Below are positions 8,357-16,304 of a stretch of DNA of 64,000 bases, one piece after another. The DNA is from Bog-473 sp036268485 (GTDB taxonomy: Bacteria; Actinomycetota; Acidimicrobiia; Acidimicrobiales; RAAP-2): positions 62,001 to 126,000 of the forward strand of contig DATAUC010000077.1 of NCBI GenBank assembly GCA_036268485.1. Direction: 5' to 3'. Each line of letters opens with the position of its first letter. The stretch's first letter is position 1. The notes beneath the pieces are model-generated. The model saw only the letters and a list, made by a program, of their open reading frames with translations, ran no database searches and was not told the origin of the DNA. Made by a program: the position numbers and the translations under genes.

Positions 8357-9304
8357 ATGGCAGAAATCGGAGCGTTTCTTTCCAGTGAGGAGCACGGACC
8401 GCGGGAGTTGGTGGCCCAAGCGGTGATGGCAGAGGAGGCTGGACTGCACTCCATCCTGATCTCGGATCACTATCACCCGTGGATCGATCGACAAGGTGAG
8501 AGCCCCTTTGTGTGGAGCGTCATTGGGTCGATCAGTGGCAAGACGAAACACCGCGTCACGACCGGCGTGACGTGTCCGACAGTTCGCATCCACCCGGCGA
8601 TCCTGGCCCAAGCAGCTGCGACAAGCCAGATCCTCCTCGATGGTCGTTTCGTCTTTGGAGTCGGGACGGGTGAAGCGCTGAACGAGCACATCCTGGGCGA
8701 CCATTGGCCGCCGGTGGAGATCCGCCTGAAGATGCTGGAAGAGGCCGTTGAGGTGATCCGACTCTTGTGGGAAGGGAAAGTGGTCAACCACCATGGCGAG
8801 TTCTACACGGTGGAAAACGCACGCTTGTATTCGGTGCCTGATTCGCCGCCCCCAATCGCCGTCTCGGCGTTCGGTCCTGACGCCGCTGAAGTCGCCGCCA
8901 GGATCGGTGACGGCTTCATCACCGTGCGACCGGATAAGGAGCTTCGTGAGAAATACCGATCGCTCGGTGGAAGCGGACGGTCGATCGCGGCCCTGAAGGT
9001 GTGCTGGGACCAGGACGAGAAGAGAGCCCGGAAGCTGGCCTACGAACTGTGGCCGACAACAGGTCTGACCGGCCAACTCAGCCAAGAGCTGCCGATGCCG
9101 GCTCATTTTGAGTCAGCAGCATCCAATGTGACCGAAGACACGGTGGCCGATGCCATTGCCTGCGGACCCGATCCCGAGCGCCACATTAAGGCCATCACCG
9201 AATATCTCGACGCTGGTTTCGACGAGGTGTACGTGAATCAGATCGGTCCCGACCAGGCAGGGTTTTTCGACTTCTTTTCCCGGGACGTGTTGCCCCGGCT
9301 CTAA
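8357..9304 (+). CDS. F420-type LLM class oxidoreductase (G6PDH-like family)
   Basis: A 315-residue luciferase-like (TIM-barrel) protein. The N-terminal IGAFLSSEEHGPRELVAQAVMAEEAGLHSILISDHYHPW, the middle GVGTGEALNEHILG and the GDGFITVRPDKE segment match the group of F420-dependent oxidoreductases related to F420-dependent glucose-6-phosphate dehydrogenase. Such enzymes move a hydride between F420 and an alcohol or other small substrate; sugar-phosphate specificity is not assured. Start ATG 8357 has GGGAGAG just upstream; an ATG at 8342 has none. Confidence 0.85.
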   Translation: MAEIGAFLSSEEHGPRELVAQAVMAEEAGLHSILISDHYHPWIDRQGESPFVWSVIGSISGKTKHRVTTGVTCPTVRIHPAILAQAAATSQILLDGRFVFGVGTGEALNEHILGDHWPPVEIRLKMLEEAVEVIRLLWEGKVVNHHGEFYTVENARLYSVPDSPPPIAVSAFGPDAAEVAARIGDGFITVRPDKELREKYRSLGGSGRSIAALKVCWDQDEKRARKLAYELWPTTGLTGQLSQELPMPAHFESAASNVTEDTVADAIACGPDPERHIKAITEYLDAGFDEVYVNQIGPDQAGFFDFFSRDVLPRL

Positions 9305-9478
9305 GTGGACTCCCACGCTGTTGATCCAGCCACGTAGCGCTGATCCTGCGGGGCAATCGCCGATTGCCTGGCACGGATCGGGGTAGGTGGCACGTGGCAG
9401 CTCCCGGCCTGGGGCGTGGGTGGCCATGACTCGTTTCATCCCTGAAGCGTCGATATCTACGCGCAGAAAGGCCTGTTC
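9305..9478. promoter_or_regulatory. Intergenic region with 17-bp inverted repeat
   Basis: Contains GGCAATCG-C-CGATTGCC at 9352-9368, a perfect 8-bp inverted repeat with one central base. It could fold as a six-pair stem with a five-base loop after the upstream gene, but no T-run follows, so an operator for the downstream four-gene set is equally possible. The start at 9479 has an AAAGG ribosome site. Confidence 0.4.
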
Positions 9479-10438
9479 ATGTCGCTCATGGAGTCGAGAT
9501 TGAGAGCGGTGGCTCAGTCACGCGCCCCCGCCTTCGCCCTGCCGGGATCAGGTTCAACGTGGGATCGATTTGAAGCGTTCGCTGAATGGGCAGCCGATGA
9601 CCTGTCGCTAGCCCGCCTGGCTGAGGGTCACTTCGACGCATTGGCCATTTTGAATGAGGCCGGCGTGCCGGCCCCTGGCGTCGGAACCACCTACGGCGTG
9701 TGGGCCGCGCGTTCGGGTGGCCTGGGTGTTACTGCCCGCCTCGAGTCGGATGGATGGCATCTGTCGGGCATGCGTCAGTTCTGCTCAGGGAGCGGGATGA
9801 TCGACCGCGCCCTGGTCACCGCCGAGGCGCCGGACGGCTATCGCCTCTTCGACCTGGACGTAGCGATGAACGTAGTCCGAGTCTTGCCTGACTCCTGGGT
9901 AGCGGTCGGCATGGCGGACTCACGAAGTGAGACTGTGGAGTTCGGGGGGCCTCCTCTTCCCGAATCTGGGGCCATCGGGCCACCGGGGTTTTACTTGGAC
10001 CGTCCAGGGTTCTGGTTCGGCGCGGCGGGGGTGGCGGCGTGCTGGTACGGCGGGGCGGTCGGGCTGCTTCTGAACGTCGTCGAGAGTCAGGGAGCAGCAT
10101 CGTCCGAAGTGGTCATGGTTTCAATCGGGCGCGCCGTCGCCGCCGTCGCGGCCATGCGTCACGTCCTTCGCGGCGTGGCGAGAGAGATTGACGACGATCC
10201 AACAGATGCGTCGGGGGAGGCGCAACGCCGCTCCATGTCTGCCCGGCAGGCGATCCACGCGGGAGCGACAGAGGTGCTCGGGCTCGTGGCAACGGCGGGG
10301 GGAGCGCGTCCTTTGTGTCACGATCGCCTACAGGCCCAACGAGCGGCAGATCTCTACGTCTACCTGGCTCAGCACCATGGAGCGCAGGACGCCGCCGCTC
10401 TCGGTGCTTTGGCTCTCAAGGAGCAAGGATGGAGCTAG
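9479..10438 (+). CDS. Acyl-CoA-dehydrogenase-like protein
   Basis: A 319-residue protein with the middle and C-terminal flavin-binding features of acyl-CoA dehydrogenases: a beta-domain stretch (GLGVTARLESDGWHLSGMRQFCSGSGMIDRALV) and a helical C-terminal half ending in RDRLQAQRAADLYVYLAQH-like sequence. It is shorter than the usual 380-400 residues and the N-terminal helical domain is reduced. No obvious catalytic Glu motif is visible, so it may oxidise an unusual substrate or act differently. The next gene starts inside its stop region (ATG 10429), so it is coupled to the PIG-L deacetylase, methyltransferase and glycosyltransferase downstream. Confidence 0.75.
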   Translation: MSLMESRLRAVAQSRAPAFALPGSGSTWDRFEAFAEWAADDLSLARLAEGHFDALAILNEAGVPAPGVGTTYGVWAARSGGLGVTARLESDGWHLSGMRQFCSGSGMIDRALVTAEAPDGYRLFDLDVAMNVVRVLPDSWVAVGMADSRSETVEFGGPPLPESGAIGPPGFYLDRPGFWFGAAGVAACWYGGAVGLLLNVVESQGAASSEVVMVSIGRAVAAVAAMRHVLRGVAREIDDDPTDASGEAQRRSMSARQAIHAGATEVLGLVATAGGARPLCHDRLQAQRAADLYVYLAQHHGAQDAAALGALALKEQGWS

Positions 10439-11193
10439 TGGTCGACAGCGATCATTTGGGGACGACCGAATTGCAATGGGCTTCGTCGGCTCGATTGGCT
10501 GCTCTGAAGGAGCTCGCCATAACGCCGCCGGAGCGGGTGCTGGTCGTGGCGCCACACCCAGACGACGAAGTCTTTGGGGCGGGAGGCTTGCTCCAAGCGC
10601 TGCTGGGTACCCTGGCCCGAGTCGAGTTCATCGCCGTGACGGACGGGGAAGCCTCTCATCCTGATGCCAGAGCCGAGATGGGCATTGACTTGCGACAGGT
10701 CCGTGCCGCGGAGTCAGAGCGGGCACTGGCACGACTCGGCTGCGGTTCCCCTTCCATAGCCAGGTTGGGGATCCCCGACGGGCGTGTCGTCGATCACGCA
10801 GAGAGCCTCTCCGACCTCTTGGCCGGCATGCTGCGTCCAGGCGATCTTTGTCTGGCCCCGTGGTGGCACGACGGTCACCCCGACCACGACGCCTCTGGGG
10901 CGGCTGCGCTCCGAGCAGCCCGTACGGCTGGTGCCACCTTCCTGGGCTATCTGGTCTGGGCCTGGCATTGGACGAGTCCGGAAAGAGATGAAGTGCCCTG
11001 GGAGCTCTGTAGACGGTTTGGTTTCTCACGGCGTGTCGCAGCGCGGAAGCGCTGGGCCACAGGGGCATTCCGGTCTCAGACCACGGTTCTCGGCGCTGGG
11101 GCTCATGAAGATCCAGTGCTTCCTGCCCCCTTGCTGCGTCGCTTCTGGAGGTCCTACGAAGTCTTTGTCACGGATCCGGGACACGTTGGATGA
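10429..11193 (+). CDS. PIG-L family deacetylase
   Basis: The 254-residue protein has both zinc-binding motifs of the PIG-L/LmbE family: PHPDDE at residues 42-47 and HPDH (His150-Pro-Asp152-His153). Members remove N-acetyl groups from sugars (GlcNAc-PI, GlcNAc-inositol in mycothiol synthesis) or from other acetamido compounds. Start ATG 10429 follows AAGGAGCAAGG and overlaps the end of the acyl-CoA-dehydrogenase-like gene; the stop overlaps the methyltransferase start (ATGA). It is probably not MshB: the partners here (methyltransferase, glycosyltransferase) point to a different small pathway. Confidence 0.88.
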   Translation: MELVVDSDHLGTTELQWASSARLAALKELAITPPERVLVVAPHPDDEVFGAGGLLQALLGTLARVEFIAVTDGEASHPDARAEMGIDLRQVRAAESERALARLGCGSPSIARLGIPDGRVVDHAESLSDLLAGMLRPGDLCLAPWWHDGHPDHDASGAAALRAARTAGATFLGYLVWAWHWTSPERDEVPWELCRRFGFSRRVAARKRWATGAFRSQTTVLGAGAHEDPVLPAPLLRRFWRSYEVFVTDPGHVG

Positions 11194-11759
11194 CATCAAC
11201 CAAGAAGAGCTATTTCGACGAGATCTACAGGGACGACGCAGATCCGTGGCAATTTGAAACCAGTCCCTACGAGAAGCGGAAGTACGCCATCACCATGGCC
11301 AGTCTGCCCCGACTCCGCTATGCGTCCGCCTTCGAACCCGGCTGCTCGGTGGGGGTGCTCAGTGAACAGTTGGCCAGCCGTTGTGATCACGTATTGGCCA
11401 CCGACTTCATTGCTCCGGCGCTGCAACGGGCCCAGGACCGGCTGAAGGACCTTCCGCACGTCACGGTCCAGGAGGGCTCGATCCCCGATGACTGGCCAGC
11501 CGGACCATTCGATCTGGTGGTGCTTAGTGAGATCGGTTATTACTTCGACGAGGTTGACCTTGTCCGCATTGTGACGCTCGTTTTGGGCTCGACGTTGCCG
11601 GGCGCCCACCTCGTAGGAGTGCACTGGCGGGGAGACACGAACTACGCCCTGAGCGGCGATCGGGTCCACGAGGTGATCACGTCATGCTCTGGCCTCAGCC
11701 GGTGCGTGCAGCATGAAGAGGACGAGTTCGTTCTCGGCGTGTGGGAGCGGTCGCACTGA
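11190..11759 (+). CDS. NodS-like SAM-dependent methyltransferase
   Basis: A 189-residue class I methyltransferase. SAM-binding motif I is FEPGCSVGVLSEQLA (residues 48-62), motif II is the acidic end of the second strand (LATDF), and FDLVVLSEIGYYF is motif IV. The N-terminal SYFDEIYRDDADPWQFETSPYEKRKY resembles NodS and related N-methyltransferases that act on deacetylated amino sugars. That matches the deacetylase encoded directly upstream: deacetylation would expose an amine that this enzyme could methylate. This is inference from order and family only. Coupled at both ends (ATGA and TGATG overlaps). Confidence 0.85.
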   Translation: MTSTKKSYFDEIYRDDADPWQFETSPYEKRKYAITMASLPRLRYASAFEPGCSVGVLSEQLASRCDHVLATDFIAPALQRAQDRLKDLPHVTVQEGSIPDDWPAGPFDLVVLSEIGYYFDEVDLVRIVTLVLGSTLPGAHLVGVHWRGDTNYALSGDRVHEVITSCSGLSRCVQHEEDEFVLGVWERSH

Positions 11760-12502
11760 TGGGCCACCTCGATATCCGACCCGCCATTCAGCGCATCGGC
11801 GTTGTGGTCCCGGCGCGCAACGAGGAAGAATTGTTGGGTGATGCCCTGACCGCTCTCGGTTCCGCCCTGGCGGCTGCCTCGTTATGCGGCCTGCACTGCC
11901 ATACCGTCATTGTCCTCAATCGCTGCACGGACCGAAGCGGATCTATCGCCCGCAAATGGGTCAGAGCACTTCGGTCAGATAATGGACCCAATCGGGGCAC
12001 GGTTATGGCGTTCCGCTCCGGTGGAGTTGGTGCCGCCCGCTCTGCGCGCTGTTCGGCATTGCTGAAGCGATGGCCGCATCTGGACCCCGGCTCGATTTGG
12101 CTGGCCACGACCGACGCGGACTCCCGGGTGCCAGATGACTGGCTACTGGCCCAGCTGAGGGCGCACCGAGCGGGTGCTGACGCTTGGGCAGGGCGGGTGA
12201 AGGTGGACGACTGGTCCGGGTTCGATGCGAGCTCCGGGTCACGCTGGAGCGACACATATGAGGCTGAGTCCCGGCCCATCCATGGGGCCAGCATGGGGTT
12301 CAGCGCACGGTCCTACCTCCGGGCCGGAGGGTTCCCCTCCATCCTCACGGGAGAGGACCGAGCCTTACATGACGCCATCGTGGATCTGGGCGGGCATGTG
12401 CATTACGCCAAAGACGCAAAGGTGACGACCAGTGGCAGACGGCTTGCTCGAGCTCCGCTTGGTTTTGCCCAGGCTTTGTCGCTCATAGAGGAAGCTTCAT
12501 AG
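11759..12502 (+). CDS. Glycosyltransferase family 2 protein
   Basis: A 247-residue GT-A fold enzyme with VVVPARNEEELLGDAL at residues 15-30 and the metal-binding DAD motif at 119-121 (ATTDADSRVP), then GEDRALHDA near the C-terminus, which matches the catalytic ED region. It should transfer a sugar from a nucleotide donor. Start ATG 11759 overlaps the previous stop (TGATG); a GTG at 11741 in frame is possible. Last gene of the four-gene coupled set that begins at 9479. No transmembrane segment, so it is probably cytosolic. Confidence 0.85.
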   Translation: MGHLDIRPAIQRIGVVVPARNEEELLGDALTALGSALAAASLCGLHCHTVIVLNRCTDRSGSIARKWVRALRSDNGPNRGTVMAFRSGGVGAARSARCSALLKRWPHLDPGSIWLATTDADSRVPDDWLLAQLRAHRAGADAWAGRVKVDDWSGFDASSGSRWSDTYEAESRPIHGASMGFSARSYLRAGGFPSILTGEDRALHDAIVDLGGHVHYAKDAKVTTSGRRLARAPLGFAQALSLIEEAS

Positions 12503-12571
12503 GCAGCACCCCATGCGTGGACTGGGTTTCTGATCGACCGATTTGGGCAAGGTGAGGGGTATGCAACCCAG

Positions 12572-13636
12572 GTGCCCGAGGCGGGCTCGGTGAACATTTT
12601 CGAGCGAGGCCTGCGGTCCGTTGACCGAGCGCAGCAGAGATACGGTCCCACCGCGTTCGTCTACGCGGTTATCAAGAAATTCGGCGACGATCGGGGCGGT
12701 TCACTGGCCGCGTTGCTCACGTTCTACGGGTTTCTGTCGCTTTTCCCCTTGCTCTTGCTGTTGGTGACCATTCTGGGATTCATCGGCGGCAATGACCATT
12801 CGTTCTTTCATCGGGTCGAAGCATCGGCGTTCTCCCAGTTTCCGATTGTCGGTTCAAAGCTGAGTTCCAACATCCACCAGCTGCATCGCAAGAGCGTCAT
12901 TGCGTTGGTGGTCGGCATCGCCGGCGTCCTGTGGGGATCTCAGGGAGCAATCCAGTCGGCACAGTACGCCCAGGCGGAGGTATGGAACATCCCAGGTGAG
13001 CACCGGCCGAACTTCTGGGCCCGTGGCGGCCGCACCCTCATAATGATGGGAACGCTTTTCGTGTTCCTGGTTTCCAGTACGGCGCTGACTGGAGTGGTCA
13101 CATTCGGTCACCGCTCACTGCCTGTGATCATCGGGGGCATCGTGGGGACAGTTGCCTTGAACATTGCCCTGTTCGCCGTGGCCTTTCGCATTCTTACCCC
13201 CAAGCACGTCGATTGGACATCCCTCTACTACGGGTCGGTGGCCGGGGGAGTGGGCTGGACTGCCTTGCAGTACCTCGGAGGAATCCTCATCAACCACACG
13301 CTTCGCAATACGAGCCAGGTGTACGGATTCTTTGCCGTCATCCTTGGTCTTCTGGGATGGATTTACCTGGGGGCCCAGATCACGCTGTATGCGGCTGAGA
13401 TCAACGTGGTGAAAGCGCGTCACCTCTGGCCGCGCGCCATCGTGCAGCCTCCTTTGACCGGAGCGGACGAAAGAGTGTTAGCGGCCATCGTCATGCAGGG
13501 GAAGCGGCGACCCGAACAGAGCGTCTCTGTGGGGTATCGCAATGCCAACGCGGCTCCCTTCGATCCGCTGGCAGTCGAAGGCACGTCAGTCGAAGGTCCG
13601 CAAGCAGTAGGGGAGGGTGGACGTGGCGGTCACTGA
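12572..13636 (+). CDS. YihY/virulence factor BrkB family membrane protein
   Basis: A 354-residue integral membrane protein with about six hydrophobic segments and the family pattern GGSLAALLTFYGFLSLFPLLLLLVTILGF near the N-terminus, SSTALTGVVTF in the middle and YGFFAVILGLLGWIYLGAQITLYAAEIN near residue 270. The last 70 residues are hydrophilic. The family was once misassigned as RNase BN; its function remains unclear, with transport or cell-envelope roles proposed. GTG 12572 is used; a second GTG at 12590 is possible. It overlaps the AI-2E gene by 14 bp. Confidence 0.85.
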   Translation: MPEAGSVNIFERGLRSVDRAQQRYGPTAFVYAVIKKFGDDRGGSLAALLTFYGFLSLFPLLLLLVTILGFIGGNDHSFFHRVEASAFSQFPIVGSKLSSNIHQLHRKSVIALVVGIAGVLWGSQGAIQSAQYAQAEVWNIPGEHRPNFWARGGRTLIMMGTLFVFLVSSTALTGVVTFGHRSLPVIIGGIVGTVALNIALFAVAFRILTPKHVDWTSLYYGSVAGGVGWTALQYLGGILINHTLRNTSQVYGFFAVILGLLGWIYLGAQITLYAAEINVVKARHLWPRAIVQPPLTGADERVLAAIVMQGKRRPEQSVSVGYRNANAAPFDPLAVEGTSVEGPQAVGEGGRGGH

Positions 13637-14777
13637 AGAGCCCATCGGCCCCATGGGAAGCGACGAAGAGCTGGCGCCCGGTGTCCTGGTGCTGCCGCCC
13701 GGCACCGAGCGCAACCGGGAAGAGAGCGAGGAATACCTAGGGGTCCTCGGTCGGCCTTTTGATCGGCGTTCGCCCTTCTTTATCGGGCTGTTCGGCGCCT
13801 TCGGGGTGGCGATCGCCTATGTCATAGCTCGAGGCATCGCCGACGTAGCCAGCGTCCTGGTGATCATTGGTGTGGCCCTGTTCCTGGCCATCGGGTTGAA
13901 CCCGATTCTGCAGGTGTTCGTGTCGCGAGGCTTGTCGCGCGGGGCGGCCGCCGGCATCGTCACCTTGGGTTTCGTCTTGATCATCGCCGTCTTTGTCGTG
14001 GTGGCCGTACCTCCCATTTCGCATGAGATCAATGCGCTGGTGACCAACTACCCCCGCTACAAGAGGGAGCTGATCTCGGGCAAAGGGTGGGCCGGCCATC
14101 TGGCCGTTAAGTTGCACTTGACCAGCTATCTGAAGGGCACCAAGAAGCTGAAACTGCCCATTGCCAGCGGAGCGCTTGGCGCCGGGAAGGAGATCCTTTC
14201 CATTGGTATCGGGACGATCAGCCTCGTGGTCTTGACCATTTACTTCCTGGTTGCCCTGCCGGGTGTGACCAAGCTCTGGCTGTCGTTAATTCCGACTAGT
14301 CGGAGAGAGCGGGTGCGTCTCCTCACCGACGAGGTCTTTGACCGGGTTGGTGGCTTCATGTTGGGGAACCTGCTCACCTCCCTGGTGGCTGGCGTCGGCA
14401 CCTATGTGTGGCTCAGCATCTTTGGTATCCCGTACGCCCTGCTGCTGGCCCTCTTCGTCGCCCTCTTCGATCTCATACCGATGGTGGGTTCAACCATTGC
14501 CGGCATCGGGGTGTCGTTGGTGGCGCTCACTAAGGGATTCCCCATCGCCATAGCCACGGCTGCGTTCTATGTGGTGTACCGATTCTTGGAGGACTACCTC
14601 CTCAACCCGCGCGTCATGAAGCACACGGTAAAGATCTCTCCCGGCCTGACCATCATCGCCACCCTGGTCGGGGGAGCGCTACTCGGTCTCATCGGTGCGC
14701 TGATCGCCATTCCGGTGGCCGCCACCATCCATCTGCTGCTGGAGGAAGTGGCAGTCCCCCGCCAGAACAAGCGCTGA
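13623..14777 (+). CDS. AI-2E family transporter (PerM/TqsA-like)
   Basis: A 384-residue protein with about seven to eight hydrophobic segments. The C-terminal part (GNLLTSLVAGVGTYVWLSIFGIPYALLLALFVALFDLIPMVGSTIAGIG) is characteristic of the AI-2E/PerM family, whose members export small molecules or act as Na+/H+ antiporters. The N-terminal 50 residues are hydrophilic and acidic. I chose GTG 13623 because a GGGGAGG ribosome site ends six bases upstream; GTG 13617 lies directly on that site. Coupled to the YihY gene. Confidence 0.85.
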   Translation: MAVTEEPIGPMGSDEELAPGVLVLPPGTERNREESEEYLGVLGRPFDRRSPFFIGLFGAFGVAIAYVIARGIADVASVLVIIGVALFLAIGLNPILQVFVSRGLSRGAAAGIVTLGFVLIIAVFVVVAVPPISHEINALVTNYPRYKRELISGKGWAGHLAVKLHLTSYLKGTKKLKLPIASGALGAGKEILSIGIGTISLVVLTIYFLVALPGVTKLWLSLIPTSRRERVRLLTDEVFDRVGGFMLGNLLTSLVAGVGTYVWLSIFGIPYALLLALFVALFDLIPMVGSTIAGIGVSLVALTKGFPIAIATAAFYVVYRFLEDYLLNPRVMKHTVKISPGLTIIATLVGGALLGLIGALIAIPVAATIHLLLEEVAVPRQNKR

Positions 14778-14793
14778 CCGCTGGAGGGCCTCG

Positions 14794-15720
14794 TCAGGAT
14801 GCCCGGCGCCGAGGCGCGCGGGCTGCCGTTTTCGTTGTCTTCTTGCCGGTGGCTCGCGGGGCCCGCTTCTTGGCCGCTGATCTCTTGGCTGGCTGCTTTT
14901 TGGTGGCCTTCGTGGTCCGGCCGGTTGACTTCTTGATGGAGCCTCCGGATTTGGAGACACTGGCCTGCAGAGCTTCGAGGAGGTCGATGACCTTGCCGCC
15001 CCGTTCGGGTTCGTCGTGGGTCACCGTCTCATGACCAGCCAGGCGCTCGTCGATTAGGGACTGGACGTGTTCCCGGAAGGAGTCGTGATAGTCAGCTGGA
15101 TTCCATTTTTCGGCGAGTGAGTCGATCAGCAGCTGGGCCATGTCCCGCTCCTTGGCTTTGACCGTGTGTTTGTCGGTGAGATGAGGCAACTCAGCGAGCG
15201 GGTCGCGGATCTCGTCGGAGAAGTACATGGTCTCGAGCGCCAATACATCGGGCTCGGGACGGATGGCAACGAGGTACTCCTTGTTGCGCATGACGAAGGT
15301 GGCGATCCCGATCTTGCCCGCCTTGTCCATGGCGTCTCGCAACAGTTGGTACGCCTTGGTTCCCGAGTCGGCCTGGGGCGCTATGTAGTAGGTGGCGCGG
15401 AAATAGATGGGGTCGATATCGCTCAGATTGACGAAGCCCTCAATATCGATGGTGCTGGACTTCTTTGGTTCAGCCTCGGCCAGATCGTCGTCGCTGAGGA
15501 TGACGTATTCATGTCCGCCGGTGTCCATCGCCTTCACGATCCGTTCGGCCGGCACTTCCTTGCCGGTCCGCTCGTTGACCTTCTGGTAGCGGATCCGATC
15601 GGACGTGCCCTCTTCGACCTGGTGAAAGTGGAGCGTTTTGTCCACCGTGGCCGGGTAGAGGCCGATGGGCACATTGACCAGGCCGAAGCTGAGCGAGCCC
15701 TTCCAGATTGCACGCGGCAT
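14794..15720 (-). CDS. ku: Ku protein (non-homologous end joining)
   Basis: The 308-residue protein begins MPRAIWKGSLSFGLVNVPIGLY, the signature of bacterial Ku. The beta-barrel ring domain follows (GHEYVILSDDDLAEAEP, DIDPIYFRATYYIAPQ, YQLLRDAM). The C-terminal 45 residues are a Lys/Ala/Arg-rich tail of the kind that lets bacterial Ku bind DNA and thread along it. Bacterial Ku homodimers hold DNA ends for ligase D. No ligD gene is in this window, so the partner must lie elsewhere. Start ATG 15720; a longer frame to 15804 lacks homology. It converges on the AI-2E gene with a 16-bp gap. Confidence 0.92.
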   Translation of the reverse strand: MPRAIWKGSLSFGLVNVPIGLYPATVDKTLHFHQVEEGTSDRIRYQKVNERTGKEVPAERIVKAMDTGGHEYVILSDDDLAEAEPKKSSTIDIEGFVNLSDIDPIYFRATYYIAPQADSGTKAYQLLRDAMDKAGKIGIATFVMRNKEYLVAIRPEPDVLALETMYFSDEIRDPLAELPHLTDKHTVKAKERDMAQLLIDSLAEKWNPADYHDSFREHVQSLIDERLAGHETVTHDEPERGGKVIDLLEALQASVSKSGGSIKKSTGRTTKATKKQPAKRSAAKKRAPRATGKKTTKTAARAPRRRAS

Positions 15721-15895
15721 GGCGCCTCCTTGCCGCGTTCTGTACCCAGCAGGATGAATCGGGTAACCACCAGGGGAAAAGGCCCGTCGCAGCGCCTGAT
15801 GCATGGTTCTTGGGATGGCGGGGTATCAGGTGGATTGACACACCCGATGCCAGCCTCCAGGGGTCTGGCCGTTCACGAGACCCGAGGGAGACATC
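15721..15895. promoter_or_regulatory. Divergent gap between ku and a small gene
   Basis: About 175 bp containing the ku leader (AAGGAGGCGCC just before its ATG on the minus strand) and the ribosome site GAGGGAG for the gene at 15896. I see no clear operator or RNA gene. Confidence 0.3.
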
Positions 15896-16195
15896 ATGCT
15901 CGACCAAGGCACCAAGCCCAAGGGCCGGAGCCGTAGCGATTTCGTACTCCAGGCCAATGTGCGCGCCATTGAGAACCAGATGCGTGTCGTGCGGCCGTTG
16001 GTTCTGCGCTTGAGCGTCGAGCGCTCTTTCGAGCCCTGCTGTCAGCTGCTGGCCGAGATCTACGGCTACGAGATGATGGCCTCGGATTCCGTCTCGGATG
16101 CCCATGTGAGGATCCTGTTTGCTCGATCGCTTCAGGGCGAGCGGGTTCCCGAGGCGGTGCGTCGGCCCGACGCCAAGCCCGGGTCATTCGACTAG
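15896..16195 (+). CDS. Small conserved-looking protein of unknown function
   Basis: A 99-residue basic, probably helical, soluble protein (NVRAIENQMRVVRPLVLRLSVERSFEPCCQLLAEIYGYEMM). No membrane segment and no known motif; a CC pair lies in the middle. The ribosome site GAGGGAG is well placed before ATG 15896, which supports translation. It is encoded divergently from ku; any link with DNA repair is speculation. Confidence 0.6.
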   Translation: MLDQGTKPKGRSRSDFVLQANVRAIENQMRVVRPLVLRLSVERSFEPCCQLLAEIYGYEMMASDSVSDAHVRILFARSLQGERVPEAVRRPDAKPGSFD

Positions 16196-16304
16196 CGACT
16201 TGCACCGGGTGATCTCTCTCGCTCATTGGCTAATAGCGGTCAGCTTCGGCTAGTGATGCACCGTTGGATTTGGGGGGCGGTGTGCCCAACGAGAGGAGCG
16301 CAAG

